Source of the DNA: Savagea sp.
GTDB taxonomy: Bacteria > Bacillota > Bacilli > Bacillales_A > Planococcaceae
DNA: 22,674 nt
NCBI GenBank assembly: GCA_030152585.1
Contig: JASLJC010000132.1
Span: 1-22,674, forward strand
Reading direction: 5' to 3'
In this document: positions 7,083-14,559 of the stretch, in pieces
Layout of the letters: every line of letters starts with the position of its first letter
How positions within the stretch are numbered: position 1 is the stretch's first letter
Position numbers and translations under genes: made by a program
The notes under the pieces: generated by a model
What the model was told of the DNA's origin: nothing
What the model saw: only the letters and a program-made list of their open reading frames with translations
Databases searched by the model: none

Positions 7083-8447
7083 TTATCCGATAATGACACG
7101 TTCTTTCGGATAACGGTAGTTTACTTTGTTCGTTTTACCGCCTAATGTGAATAAAAATGAAATTAAACCGACACGACCGATAAACATTAAAATCATTAAC
7201 GTTACTTTCCCTACGATCGTCAAATCACTCGTAATCCCGAGCGACATTCCACACGTTCCGAATGCACTCGTCACTTCAAATAAAAGTGCCACGAGCGGAA
7301 CTTCTGGCTCACTTAAACTTAAAATAATGATCGATGTGAAAACGAGAAGTCCAGCTAAAATAATTACAGCATATGAGCGGAATACGTCGACGAGTTTAAT
7401 TTGACGATGGAAGACGTGAATGACTTCATTTCCACGAGCAAAATGAATTAAAAATAAAATCGCAATTGCTAGTGTCGTCGTTCGAATTCCTCCTCCGACC
7501 GAACTTGGCGAAGCTCCGATAAACATTAAAACACTCATAAAGATACTCGATGCTTCACTAAACTGCGTTACGTCGTACGTCGTTAATCCTGCAGAACGAG
7601 CGGAGACAGAATGGAATAAAGCGGTGAAGAAACGCTCATGCCATGCCATCCCACGAAATGAATGGAACGATTCCATTAAAAAAATCATGACCGCTCCGAA
7701 AACGAGTAAAATACCGAATGTAGCAGTCGTAATTTTTGTAAACAACGAAAAGCGAAACGGCATTTTTTGTTTTCGACGCGTTATAAAACTTTTCACTTCA
7801 ATTAATACTGGAAAACCGATTGCTCCGAGAACGATCAATATCATCACGACAATTTGAATGAAATAATCACTAAAATAAGGGGTTAAAGAAGCTTCTGTTA
7901 TATCGAATCCTGCGTTTGTCGTCGCAGATACTGCCATAAACATACCGTGTAAAAAAGCTTCTTTCATCGTGTCATAGTATTGGATTAAATAAAATGACAA
8001 AATTAACCCGCCGACGATTTCAATCGTAAACATAATTTTAATAATTTCTTGGATGAGTCGGACGACACCTGCTAATGAGTATTGATTATGGTCGACCATA
8101 ATGAGTTGACGTTCTCGCATACCGATTCGTTTTTTAATGACGAGCCAAAAAAATGTCCCGAGCGACATAATACCGATACCACCTAATTGTAAAACGAACA
8201 TTAGCATAATAATGCCGAACGTCGTATACGTTCCTCCGATACTAATCGTCGATAATCCAGTCACACTTACAGCACTTACAGCAGTGAATAAACTATCAAT
8301 AAATCGAACATCAACACCGGGCAAATAAACACCGGGCAAATTCAACATACAAAACGCAACAGCAATCGCTATAAAATAATAAAAAACGATTAATTGAGTT
8401 GGTGTAAATTTATTCAATTTTTCTCTCATCGGCTTCACGCGGTCCAT
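7083..8447 (-). CDS. ktrB: KtrB/TrkH-type potassium uptake membrane subunit
   Basis: Ion-conducting subunit of a Ktr-type K+ uptake system, which normally works with a cytoplasmic KtrA/KtrC RCK protein. The 454-residue protein has the four pore-loop repeats of the superfamily, each with the selectivity glycine: SVTGLST (about residue 61-67), TTNAGFD, SARSAGLTT and GTCGMSLG. The third-repeat region also has SSVGGGIRTT, the flexible gate area. A frame opens at 8477 but that codon lies inside the -10 box; the ATG at 8447 has ATAGGAGGCG upstream and is preferred. No ktrA/ktrC gene is present in the window. KtrB and KtrD paralogues cannot be told apart here, so the symbol marks the family. No c-di-AMP riboswitch fits between the promoter and the gene. 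Confidence 0.92.
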   Translation of the reverse strand: MDRVKPMREKLNKFTPTQLIVFYYFIAIAVAFCMLNLPGVYLPGVDVRFIDSLFTAVSAVSVTGLSTISIGGTYTTFGIIMLMFVLQLGGIGIMSLGTFFWLVIKKRIGMRERQLIMVDHNQYSLAGVVRLIQEIIKIMFTIEIVGGLILSFYLIQYYDTMKEAFLHGMFMAVSATTNAGFDITEASLTPYFSDYFIQIVVMILIVLGAIGFPVLIEVKSFITRRKQKMPFRFSLFTKITTATFGILLVFGAVMIFLMESFHSFRGMAWHERFFTALFHSVSARSAGLTTYDVTQFSEASSIFMSVLMFIGASPSSVGGGIRTTTLAIAILFLIHFARGNEVIHVFHRQIKLVDVFRSYAVIILAGLLVFTSIIILSLSEPEVPLVALLFEVTSAFGTCGMSLGITSDLTIVGKVTLMILMFIGRVGLISFLFTLGGKTNKVNYRYPKERVIIG

Positions 8448-8475
8448 TTTCTCGCCTCCTATCGAATAGAAATTC

Positions 8476-8504
8476 ATCTTATCACTCTACCATGATTGTT
8501 TCAA
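8476..8504 (-). promoter_or_regulatory. Promoter of ktrB-marR
   Basis: Minus-strand TTGAAA (8504-8499), 17-bp spacer, TAAGAT (8481-8476), with TGA just ahead of the -10 giving an extended -10. Transcription would begin near 8469, leaving a leader of about 20 nt. Confidence 0.8.
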
Positions 8505-8614
8505 AAAAGAAGAGGATTTTTGCCCTTCTTTTAGAGCAAACTGACGAATTTGTCATCTCTTTCTCACAATTTTCTTCCGACTCCCTTCAAACGACACAAC
8601 CCTTTCACATATAA

Positions 8615-8649
8615 AAAAATCTAACGGTAAGATGAACCGCTAGATTTTT
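8615..8649 (-). terminator. Terminator after the TerC gene
   Basis: AAAAATCTA-a-CGGT and ACCG-c-TAGATTTTT flank a 7-nt loop. On the minus strand it ends in a run of seven T, 12 nt after the TerC stop. Confidence 0.87.
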
Positions 8650-8661
8650 AAATAAGTAAGC

Positions 8662-9432
8662 TTAAGCTACTTTTTGTTTTTTATTTTCACGTACTGAAGC
8701 GAAATATCCCCATGCGACGAGTCCGAGTAATACGACCCAAAACGTCGCCGTCCACATTGTCGATTCCGGGAATGTTTCTGGAATGATCGCTAAACGAGGA
8801 TGCGCTAGCGTTAAAACGGCTAATTTCACACCGACCCATCCGACAATTAAATATGCGGCTCCTTCTAATTTCGGTAATTTTTCTAATAAAATGATGAAGT
8901 AACGTGCTGCAAATCGAATGACGACGAGTCCGATTAATCCACCTGCAAATACGACCCAAAACTGTCCGGCGTTCATTCCACCGATCATCGTTTCTCCAAT
9001 TGGTGTTAACGTAACTGCTAAAGCGACCGCTGCAAGCATCGAATCTAATGCGAATGCAATGTCTGCTAATTCTACTTTTAATACGGTCATCCAAAATCCT
9101 GACTTTTTCCGTGGTGCGTCAAGCAATTCTTCTGTCGTTTTGCCCGCATCTTGTTTCATCTCCCACAAACTTCGAGCAGACATGAAAAGTAAAAACAAAG
9201 CACCTGCTGCTTGGATTTGCCAATATTTCACGAGCGTCGCAATTAAAAATAAAACAGCGAAACGGAAAACGAACGCTCCGACGAGCCCGTAAAATAATGC
9301 TTTTTTCTGTTCATGTTTCGGTAAATGTCTCACCATTACCGCCATTACAATCGCATTATCTGCGGATAATAAGCCTTCTAATAAAATTAAAACGATCAAA
9401 ATCCATGCATATTCTAAAAATATTGTTTCCAT
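8662..9432 (-). CDS. TerC-family membrane protein, probable manganese exporter
   Basis: A 256-residue integral membrane protein of the TerC family. The N-terminal GLLSADNAIVMAVMVRHLP (about residues 20-38) and the mid-protein ELADIAFALDSMLAAVALA are the two family motifs; their acidic residues are thought to bind the metal. Seven or so hydrophobic segments are visible, with a charged loop at about 90-112. B. subtilis homologues YceF (MeeF) and YkoY (MeeY) export Mn2+, and YkoY-type genes are controlled by the Mn riboswitch. The same riboswitch lies directly upstream here, so Mn export is the best reading. The ATG at 9432 follows GGGAGGG with good spacing. Monocistronic, with its own terminator. 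The exact orthologue is not decided, so no symbol is given. Confidence 0.92.
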   Translation of the reverse strand: METIFLEYAWILIVLILLEGLLSADNAIVMAVMVRHLPKHEQKKALFYGLVGAFVFRFAVLFLIATLVKYWQIQAAGALFLLFMSARSLWEMKQDAGKTTEELLDAPRKKSGFWMTVLKVELADIAFALDSMLAAVALAVTLTPIGETMIGGMNAGQFWVVFAGGLIGLVVIRFAARYFIILLEKLPKLEGAAYLIVGWVGVKLAVLTLAHPRLAIIPETFPESTMWTATFWVVLLGLVAWGYFASVRENKKQKVA

Positions 9433-9457
9433 CTAATTCCCTCCCATTATTATGGAC

Positions 9458-9493
9458 AAAAAAAGACCCTCGCCTAAAACTAGGCAAAGGTCT
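9458..9493 (-). terminator. Riboswitch-controlled intrinsic terminator
   Basis: A 13-position stem with a short internal mismatch, a 4-nt loop and seven T on the minus strand, ending about 25 nt before the TerC start. It forms only when P1 of the aptamer is open. Confidence 0.9.
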
Positions 9494-9600
9494 CGCTAAG
9501 TCAACAAATGCTGGCTATCATAACCGATGGGCACTTCTCCCATGTATTGACGATTATGAAATAGGTTTCCCTATAGCTACTCCCCTCTGACAATGTCAAA
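9458..9600 (-). promoter_or_regulatory. yybP-ykoY manganese riboswitch with terminator platform
   Basis: The leader contains the two hallmark internal-loop sequences of this class on the minus strand: GGGGAGTAGC (9585-9576) and TTAGCGAGACC ending near 9489. Stem P1 can be drawn as CAGAGG (9589-9584) with CCTTTG (9490-9485). The expression platform is an intrinsic terminator, AGACCTTTGCCTA (9493-9481) with TAGGCGAGGGTCT (9476-9464) and a T7 tail. The P1 3' strand is part of the terminator 5' arm, so the two folds exclude each other. Mn2+ binding should stabilise P1, break the terminator and turn the TerC gene on. This agrees with the known ON-switch behaviour of the class. Confidence 0.95.
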
Positions 9601-9636
9601 GTTTTCTATTCGGTTCGGGCCTTTCTCGTTACTATG

Positions 9637-9645
9637 AGTATACCA
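9637..9645 (-). promoter_or_regulatory. Extended -10 promoter of the riboswitch/TerC transcript
   Basis: Minus-strand TGGTATACT is a TGn extended -10. No clear -35 is seen; that region lies in the last codons of the RND pump gene. The start would be near 9630, about 40 nt before the aptamer. Confidence 0.65.
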
Positions 9646-9657
9646 CATTTTCAACTT

Positions 9658-12600
9658 TTAAAACGGTAAATGTTGGTCTGCTTCGATAATTTTACGTTTG
9701 CGTCGTGTTTGACGATCAAACATACTATATACGACAGGAACGACGAATAACGTTAATAATGTCGATGTAATCAATCCACCAATTACCGCGATTCCCATCG
9801 GTTGATTCATCTCTGTACCTTCACCGATACCGAGTGCAAGTGGCACGAGACCTAAAATTGTTGTCAGTGCAGTCATTAAAATTGGTCTTACCCGGTCACG
9901 TGCTGATTCAACAATTGCCTCGTACGATGGTACGCCAGCGGCTTTTCGTTTATTAATATAGTCGACAAGTACAATCCCGTTGTTGACGACGATTCCGACG
10001 AGAATTAAAATTCCGATAATCGCCGTTACACTCATCGGCGTATTCGTTAAGAACAATCCGAGAGCTACTCCGATAATCATTAACGGTACAGAGAACATAA
10101 TGACGAATGGATATTTAAACGATTCGAATTGTGCAGCCATGACGATGTAAACAAGCACAACTGCTAAACCGATTGCCATTAACATATCGTTAATCGCATT
10201 TTCAAATAGTTCACGATCTCCTCCGTATTGCATCGCAACACTTTCAGGTAATTTCAAATCCGCGACCATATCATTCACACGTTCTGTCATGTCCCCAAGA
10301 GATTCCGATGATTCATATTTCACGTCAAATGTGACAGCATACGCTTGGTCTTCGTGTTGAATTGCAACAGGTGAATCTTTAATCGTTATAGATGCAATAT
10401 CTGATAAAGGTACAGTCGTTCCCGTTGGTGTTTGCAATTGTAACGTTTTCAATTGAGCGATACTATTTCGATATTTCTCATCATATTGTACGATAATCGG
10501 TAGTACGTCTTCTTCATCGTTAACAATTTGTGTTGCAAACGTACCACGTGTCACACCGTTTACAGTTTGAGCAACTTGCGCTGGATTTAATCCACGTTTA
10601 ATCGTCTCTTCTCGATTTAACGTAATATGAATTTCTTCTTTCGTATCCGATAAGTTATGCGACACTTCTAAGACGTACTCCATATCTTCTAAACCGGACT
10701 CTACATCTTCTACTGCTTTTTGTAAACGTTGTTCTTTCGTGTCACTTAACGTAAATGAAACGGTATTCGGACTAGAGCCGGCTGCGGTTTGCATTTCAAA
10801 CTTCAGTTCCGCTTCATCTCCAATGTCTTCGACAAGTTCTGGTTGAATGTCATCGATAAATTCAAAAACAGATTGTTTCCGGTCTTCTAACGGTACCATT
10901 TTAACGTATAATTCTGCTGTGTTAGAAGAAGAACCGGTACCTTGTGCCATACTTTGTTGGTCACTTCCGACGAGGCTGACGTAAACGTCGATATCTTTTT
11001 CCTCTTTTAATCGTTTTTCAATTTTTTCGACGACTTCATTCGTTTTCGTAAGCGACGTACCGTTCGGTGTTTCGACTGCTATACTGAAAAACCCTTCATC
11101 TGTCGCCGGTAAAAATTCAGTTCCTACTTTGTATAAACCGAACATACTCACGACGAGTAATCCGATCGTTGCGACGATAACTGCCCAACGATTTTTTAAC
11201 GCCCAACGTATCGATTGCGTAAAGTTGTGCAATCCTTTTGAACGACGGAGACGAGCAGATACATCTTTTTTCGGCTTCACGAGCATACGGCTTGCCATCA
11301 TCGGTACGACTGTTAATGCGACGACGAGCGAAGCGAATAAACTAAATGAAATCGTTAATGCAAATTCGGTAAAAATTTGACCGATTAGTCCTGAAATAAA
11401 AATAACAGGAACGAAGACAGCAAGTGTCGTTAAAGTAGATGCAATAATCGCACCTCCGACTTCCTTTGCACCATCTACCGCTGCTTTTTTCGGTTCTTTG
11501 TTCATCGCTAAATGTCGTTCAATGTTTTCAATGACGACAATCGCATTGTCGACAAGCATCCCGATTCCGAGTGCGAGCGCTCCGAGCGTCATAATATTTA
11601 ATGCAAAGTCTGCAAAATAAATTAAAACGAACGTTACGATAACCGAATACGGAATCGCTACTCCGATAATGATCGGACTTTTAATACCGCGCAAGAAGAA
11701 AAATAAGACGAGCATCGCAAACAGTCCACCGAGTAATAACGATTGACCGATATTTCCGATAGCTAATTTCACATAATCTCCTTGATCAAATAAAATGTCA
11801 GCTTGAACATTTTTATATTCTTTTTTCTTCATTAATCGATCGAGTGATTTTTTGAATTCAGTCGAAACGTTCGCTGTATTCGCGCCTGATTCTTGCAAGA
11901 CGGACATGAGAACAGCTTGCTCATCATTAGCACGTGTCAACATATGCGTATCTTTTTCGGCACGTTCTACTTTAGCGACATCTCGTACACGGACCGCTTC
12001 TTGTGTACCTTCTTTCATCCCAACTGTAATAGCACCGACATCGTCTAATGTCGTTACTGTACTTAAAATACGTGTTGTCAGCCTTTTCCCATCATCTGTT
12101 TCGACAGGTTCTCCCGGCATCGACACTTCGTTCGTTTGAATTGCTTGAACGACATCCGATTGTGTGAATCGGTGCGCATTCAATTTGTTTTCATCGATTG
12201 TTACGTAAATTTCTTCTGTAACCGTTCCAGATGTATTGACACTCGCTACACCTTTTGTTCGCTTCAGTTCTTCTTCTAACTTTTCAGCGAGCGGTCGAAC
12301 GTCAACATCATCTTTTTTGGCATGCAATGTAAATTGAATGACAGGAAATTGAGACGGGTCGAATTTCATTAAATTAGGACGGTCAGCCCCTTCTGGCATA
12401 GGGACTTGATCCATCCGCTGCATAATATCTAATTGAACGTCATCGATTTTCGTTTCCCAATCGAAAAAAAGTAAAATGAAATTCGATCCTTCTTGAGAAA
12501 TCGATTGCATCGTCTTTAAACCTGGTGACGTTGATAACGTTTTTTCGAGCGGTTTCGTCACTTTTTCATTCACTTCAGTCGGCGAAGCACCTTCATAATT

Positions 12601-12747
12601 GGTAACGACGACGGCCACTGGCGGATTTAATTCAGGTATTAATGTCACCGGAATACGTGTAAACGACACTAACCCTAAAATAATGACGAGAAACATCGTT
12701 ACAATTGTAAAGACGGGACGCTGAATGGAAAAATTACTAATTTTCAT
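9658..12747 (-). CDS. swrC: RND-family multidrug/surfactant exporter, SwrC (YerP)-like
   Basis: A 1029-residue RND transporter of the AcrB/HAE1 superfamily in a Gram-positive host, where SwrC exports surfactin and confers tolerance to surfactant-like compounds. It shows the two-fold layout: TM1 after FSIQRPVFTIV, a large extracellular loop, TM2-6, then the second half from about residue 520. The proton-relay Asp is in GMLVDNAIVVIENIERH (TM4), and the TM10 region carries GIVVNNGIVLVDYINKR. The end matches the family pattern of GIAVIGGLITSTLLTLFVVPVVY followed by a basic tail. A frame opens at 12810, but the ATG at 12747 has GAGAGGAG upstream and gives the normal N terminus. No tetR regulator is adjacent, unlike yerO-yerP in B. 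subtilis. Substrate is inferred from family. Confidence 0.9.
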   Translation of the reverse strand: MKISNFSIQRPVFTIVTMFLVIILGLVSFTRIPVTLIPELNPPVAVVVTNYEGASPTEVNEKVTKPLEKTLSTSPGLKTMQSISQEGSNFILLFFDWETKIDDVQLDIMQRMDQVPMPEGADRPNLMKFDPSQFPVIQFTLHAKKDDVDVRPLAEKLEEELKRTKGVASVNTSGTVTEEIYVTIDENKLNAHRFTQSDVVQAIQTNEVSMPGEPVETDDGKRLTTRILSTVTTLDDVGAITVGMKEGTQEAVRVRDVAKVERAEKDTHMLTRANDEQAVLMSVLQESGANTANVSTEFKKSLDRLMKKKEYKNVQADILFDQGDYVKLAIGNIGQSLLLGGLFAMLVLFFFLRGIKSPIIIGVAIPYSVIVTFVLIYFADFALNIMTLGALALGIGMLVDNAIVVIENIERHLAMNKEPKKAAVDGAKEVGGAIIASTLTTLAVFVPVIFISGLIGQIFTEFALTISFSLFASLVVALTVVPMMASRMLVKPKKDVSARLRRSKGLHNFTQSIRWALKNRWAVIVATIGLLVVSMFGLYKVGTEFLPATDEGFFSIAVETPNGTSLTKTNEVVEKIEKRLKEEKDIDVYVSLVGSDQQSMAQGTGSSSNTAELYVKMVPLEDRKQSVFEFIDDIQPELVEDIGDEAELKFEMQTAAGSSPNTVSFTLSDTKEQRLQKAVEDVESGLEDMEYVLEVSHNLSDTKEEIHITLNREETIKRGLNPAQVAQTVNGVTRGTFATQIVNDEEDVLPIIVQYDEKYRNSIAQLKTLQLQTPTGTTVPLSDIASITIKDSPVAIQHEDQAYAVTFDVKYESSESLGDMTERVNDMVADLKLPESVAMQYGGDRELFENAINDMLMAIGLAVVLVYIVMAAQFESFKYPFVIMFSVPLMIIGVALGLFLTNTPMSVTAIIGILILVGIVVNNGIVLVDYINKRKAAGVPSYEAIVESARDRVRPILMTALTTILGLVPLALGIGEGTEMNQPMGIAVIGGLITSTLLTLFVVPVVYSMFDRQTRRKRKIIEADQHLPF

Positions 12748-12787
12748 AATGGACTCCTCTCTCTTCGTTCCACAATATCTTTCTTTC

Positions 12788-12817
12788 ATCATAGAGGAAT
12801 GGCAATACAACTTGCAA
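12788..12817 (-). promoter_or_regulatory. Promoter of the SwrC-like gene
   Basis: Minus-strand TTGCAA (12817-12812), 18-bp spacer, TATGAT (12793-12788). Both hexamers are close to consensus, and the leader to the ATG at 12747 is about 35 nt. Confidence 0.7.
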
Positions 12818-12834
12818 TATGTAGCCCTCGGTTC

Positions 12835-12854
12835 GCAAAATAATATTATTTTGC
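12835..12854. promoter_or_regulatory. Perfect 20-bp palindrome, candidate operator
   Basis: GCAAAATAATATTATTTTGC is an exact inverted repeat with no spacer. It lies about 18 bp upstream of the swrC -35, near position -64. It has no adjoining T-run that would make it a terminator, and the prfC terminator lies separately at 12897-12940. It looks like a binding site for a dimeric regulator (TetR, MarR or similar), more likely acting from upstream. Confidence 0.6.
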
Positions 12855-12896
12855 AAAGACACTTTCCTACGTCACGATGAATGACGACATCATTTT

Positions 12897-12940
12897 AAAA
12901 AAAGCATTACTGGCATCAACAAGTGATGACCAGAATGCCC
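12897..12940 (-). terminator. Terminator after prfC
   Basis: Minus-strand GCATT-c-TGG-t-CATCA pairs with TGATG-CCA-gt-AATGC (12938-12904), ending in seven T. It closes the peptidase-murE-prfC transcript. Confidence 0.85.
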
Positions 12941-12945
12941 TTTTC

Positions 12946-14514
12946 TTACAATAAACTATACAATTCTACTTCTGGATGTTTATCTTGGAACCAACGTAAT
13001 GCAAAGTCATTTTCAAATAAGAAGACGAGATTACCGTGACGGTCTTTAACGAGTTGTGCTCGCCCACTCGTCATCGAATCTGTTACGACTTCTTCATTTT
13101 TAATCCAACGCGTTACTTTAGAGCCAATCGGTTTCATCACGACTTCGACATTGTATTCTGTATTCATACGGTGTTCGAATACTTCGAATTGAAGTTGACC
13201 GACAGCACCTAAAAAGATAACGTTCGTATGCAACGTTTCGTAATATTGAATCGCACCTTCTTGAACGAGTTGAAGTATCCCTTTATGGAACTGTTTGGAT
13301 TTCATAACGTTTTTCGGCGATACTTCAACGAACATTTCTGGTGTGAATTGTGGAAGTGGTGCGAAAGAAAAGTCCTCTTTCCCGCCGATAATCGTATCGC
13401 CAATTTGATAATTTCCTGTATCGTAAATACCGATAATATCACCCGGATACGCTTCGTTTACTGTTTCACGATCGTCTGCTAAAAACTGTGTCGTTTGCGT
13501 TAATTTAAAGTCACGGGCTAAACGTGGAACACGGATTGTCATACCCCGTTCAAATTTCCCTGAAACGATTCGAACGAAAGCGATACGGTCTCGATGTTTC
13601 GGATTCATATTCGCTTGAATTTTAAAAATGAAACCTGAAAACGTCGGATAATCCGGCTCAATTTCTTTTCCGTCTGTTAATAAACGAGGCTGTGGGGGTG
13701 GTGCGAATTGTAAAAATGCATCTAAAAAAGTTTCAACACCGAACCCTGTTAATGCACTTCCGAAAAATACAGGTGTCAGTTCCCCTTTTGCGATCCGTTC
13801 GACGTCAAACTCATTTCCTGCTCCGTCTAACATTTCGACCATATCACGGGCTTCTTCGTAGTAAGACGTTTCTTTCATCGGATGATCAACAGCAAGCTCC
13901 CCTTCATCATCTAACGGTAATAAACGTTCATCGTGTTCCATATGAGTCGCTTCTACTCGATTGTTAAAGCGGTCATAAATCCCGTAAAATTCTTTCCCCA
14001 TACCGATTGGCCAATTCATCGCATAGGATTCAATCCCGAGTACTTCTTCTAAGTTTTCGAGCAACTCGATTGGCTCACGTCCTTGACGATCTAACTTATT
14101 CATAAATGTAAAAATCGGAATGCCGCGCATTTGACAAACTTTGAATAATTTCTCTGTTTGCGGTTCAATTCCGTTTGCAGAGTCGACCATCATAACCGCT
14201 GCGTCTACTGCCATTAATGTTCGATACGTATCTTCACTGAAGTCTTCGTGACCTGGCGTATCTAAAATGTTGATTCGTTTGTCGTCATAATCGAATTGCA
14301 TGACAGATGACGTCACGGAAATTCCACGTTTTTTTTCGATTTCCATCCAGTCACTCGTTGCATACTTCCCTGTTTTTCTTCCTTTTACTGTTCCGGATTC
14401 GTGAATCGCTCCTCCGAAAAATAATAGTTTTTCTGTCATCGTCGTTTTCCCAGCATCCGGGTGCGAAATAATCGCAAATGTGCGACGGTTTAATTGTACT
14501 TGTTGTTTACTCAT
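12946..14514 (-). CDS. prfC: Peptide chain release factor 3 (RF3)
   Basis: GTPase that removes RF1/RF2 from the ribosome after termination. The 522-residue protein is close to the usual 525-530. The G domain shows SHPDAGKTT (17-25), DTPGHEDFSEDTYRTL (G3, with the RF3-type FSEDTYRTL), and NKLD (G4). Domain II follows around KIQANMNPKHRDRIAF and domain III ends the protein. EF-G and TetM are excluded by length and by the missing domain IV. The frame opens at 14535, but the ATG at 14514 has AAGGAG upstream and gives the expected MSKQ start. It lies 45 nt after murE, the pairing I recall from Staphylococcus; many Bacillus species lack RF3. An RF3 terminator follows. Confidence 0.95.
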   Translation of the reverse strand: MSKQQVQLNRRTFAIISHPDAGKTTMTEKLLFFGGAIHESGTVKGRKTGKYATSDWMEIEKKRGISVTSSVMQFDYDDKRINILDTPGHEDFSEDTYRTLMAVDAAVMMVDSANGIEPQTEKLFKVCQMRGIPIFTFMNKLDRQGREPIELLENLEEVLGIESYAMNWPIGMGKEFYGIYDRFNNRVEATHMEHDERLLPLDDEGELAVDHPMKETSYYEEARDMVEMLDGAGNEFDVERIAKGELTPVFFGSALTGFGVETFLDAFLQFAPPPQPRLLTDGKEIEPDYPTFSGFIFKIQANMNPKHRDRIAFVRIVSGKFERGMTIRVPRLARDFKLTQTTQFLADDRETVNEAYPGDIIGIYDTGNYQIGDTIIGGKEDFSFAPLPQFTPEMFVEVSPKNVMKSKQFHKGILQLVQEGAIQYYETLHTNVIFLGAVGQLQFEVFEHRMNTEYNVEVVMKPIGSKVTRWIKNEEVVTDSMTSGRAQLVKDRHGNLVFLFENDFALRWFQDKHPEVELYSLL

Positions 14515-14559
14515 GTCGTACTCCTTCATTTTCAATGGATGACGTTCGTCATTTCATCG

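Noticed and set aside
8503..8532. Possible second hairpin upstream of the ktrB promoter
   Set aside because: AAAAGAAG/CTTCTTTT pairs with a 12-nt loop and a bulge and runs into the -35. It may be a weak backup terminator but is not supported well enough to list.
8687..9094. 135-residue minus-strand frame inside the TerC gene
   Set aside because: Arg/Ser-rich shadow of the TerC frame with no start site; the TerC frame has clear motifs.
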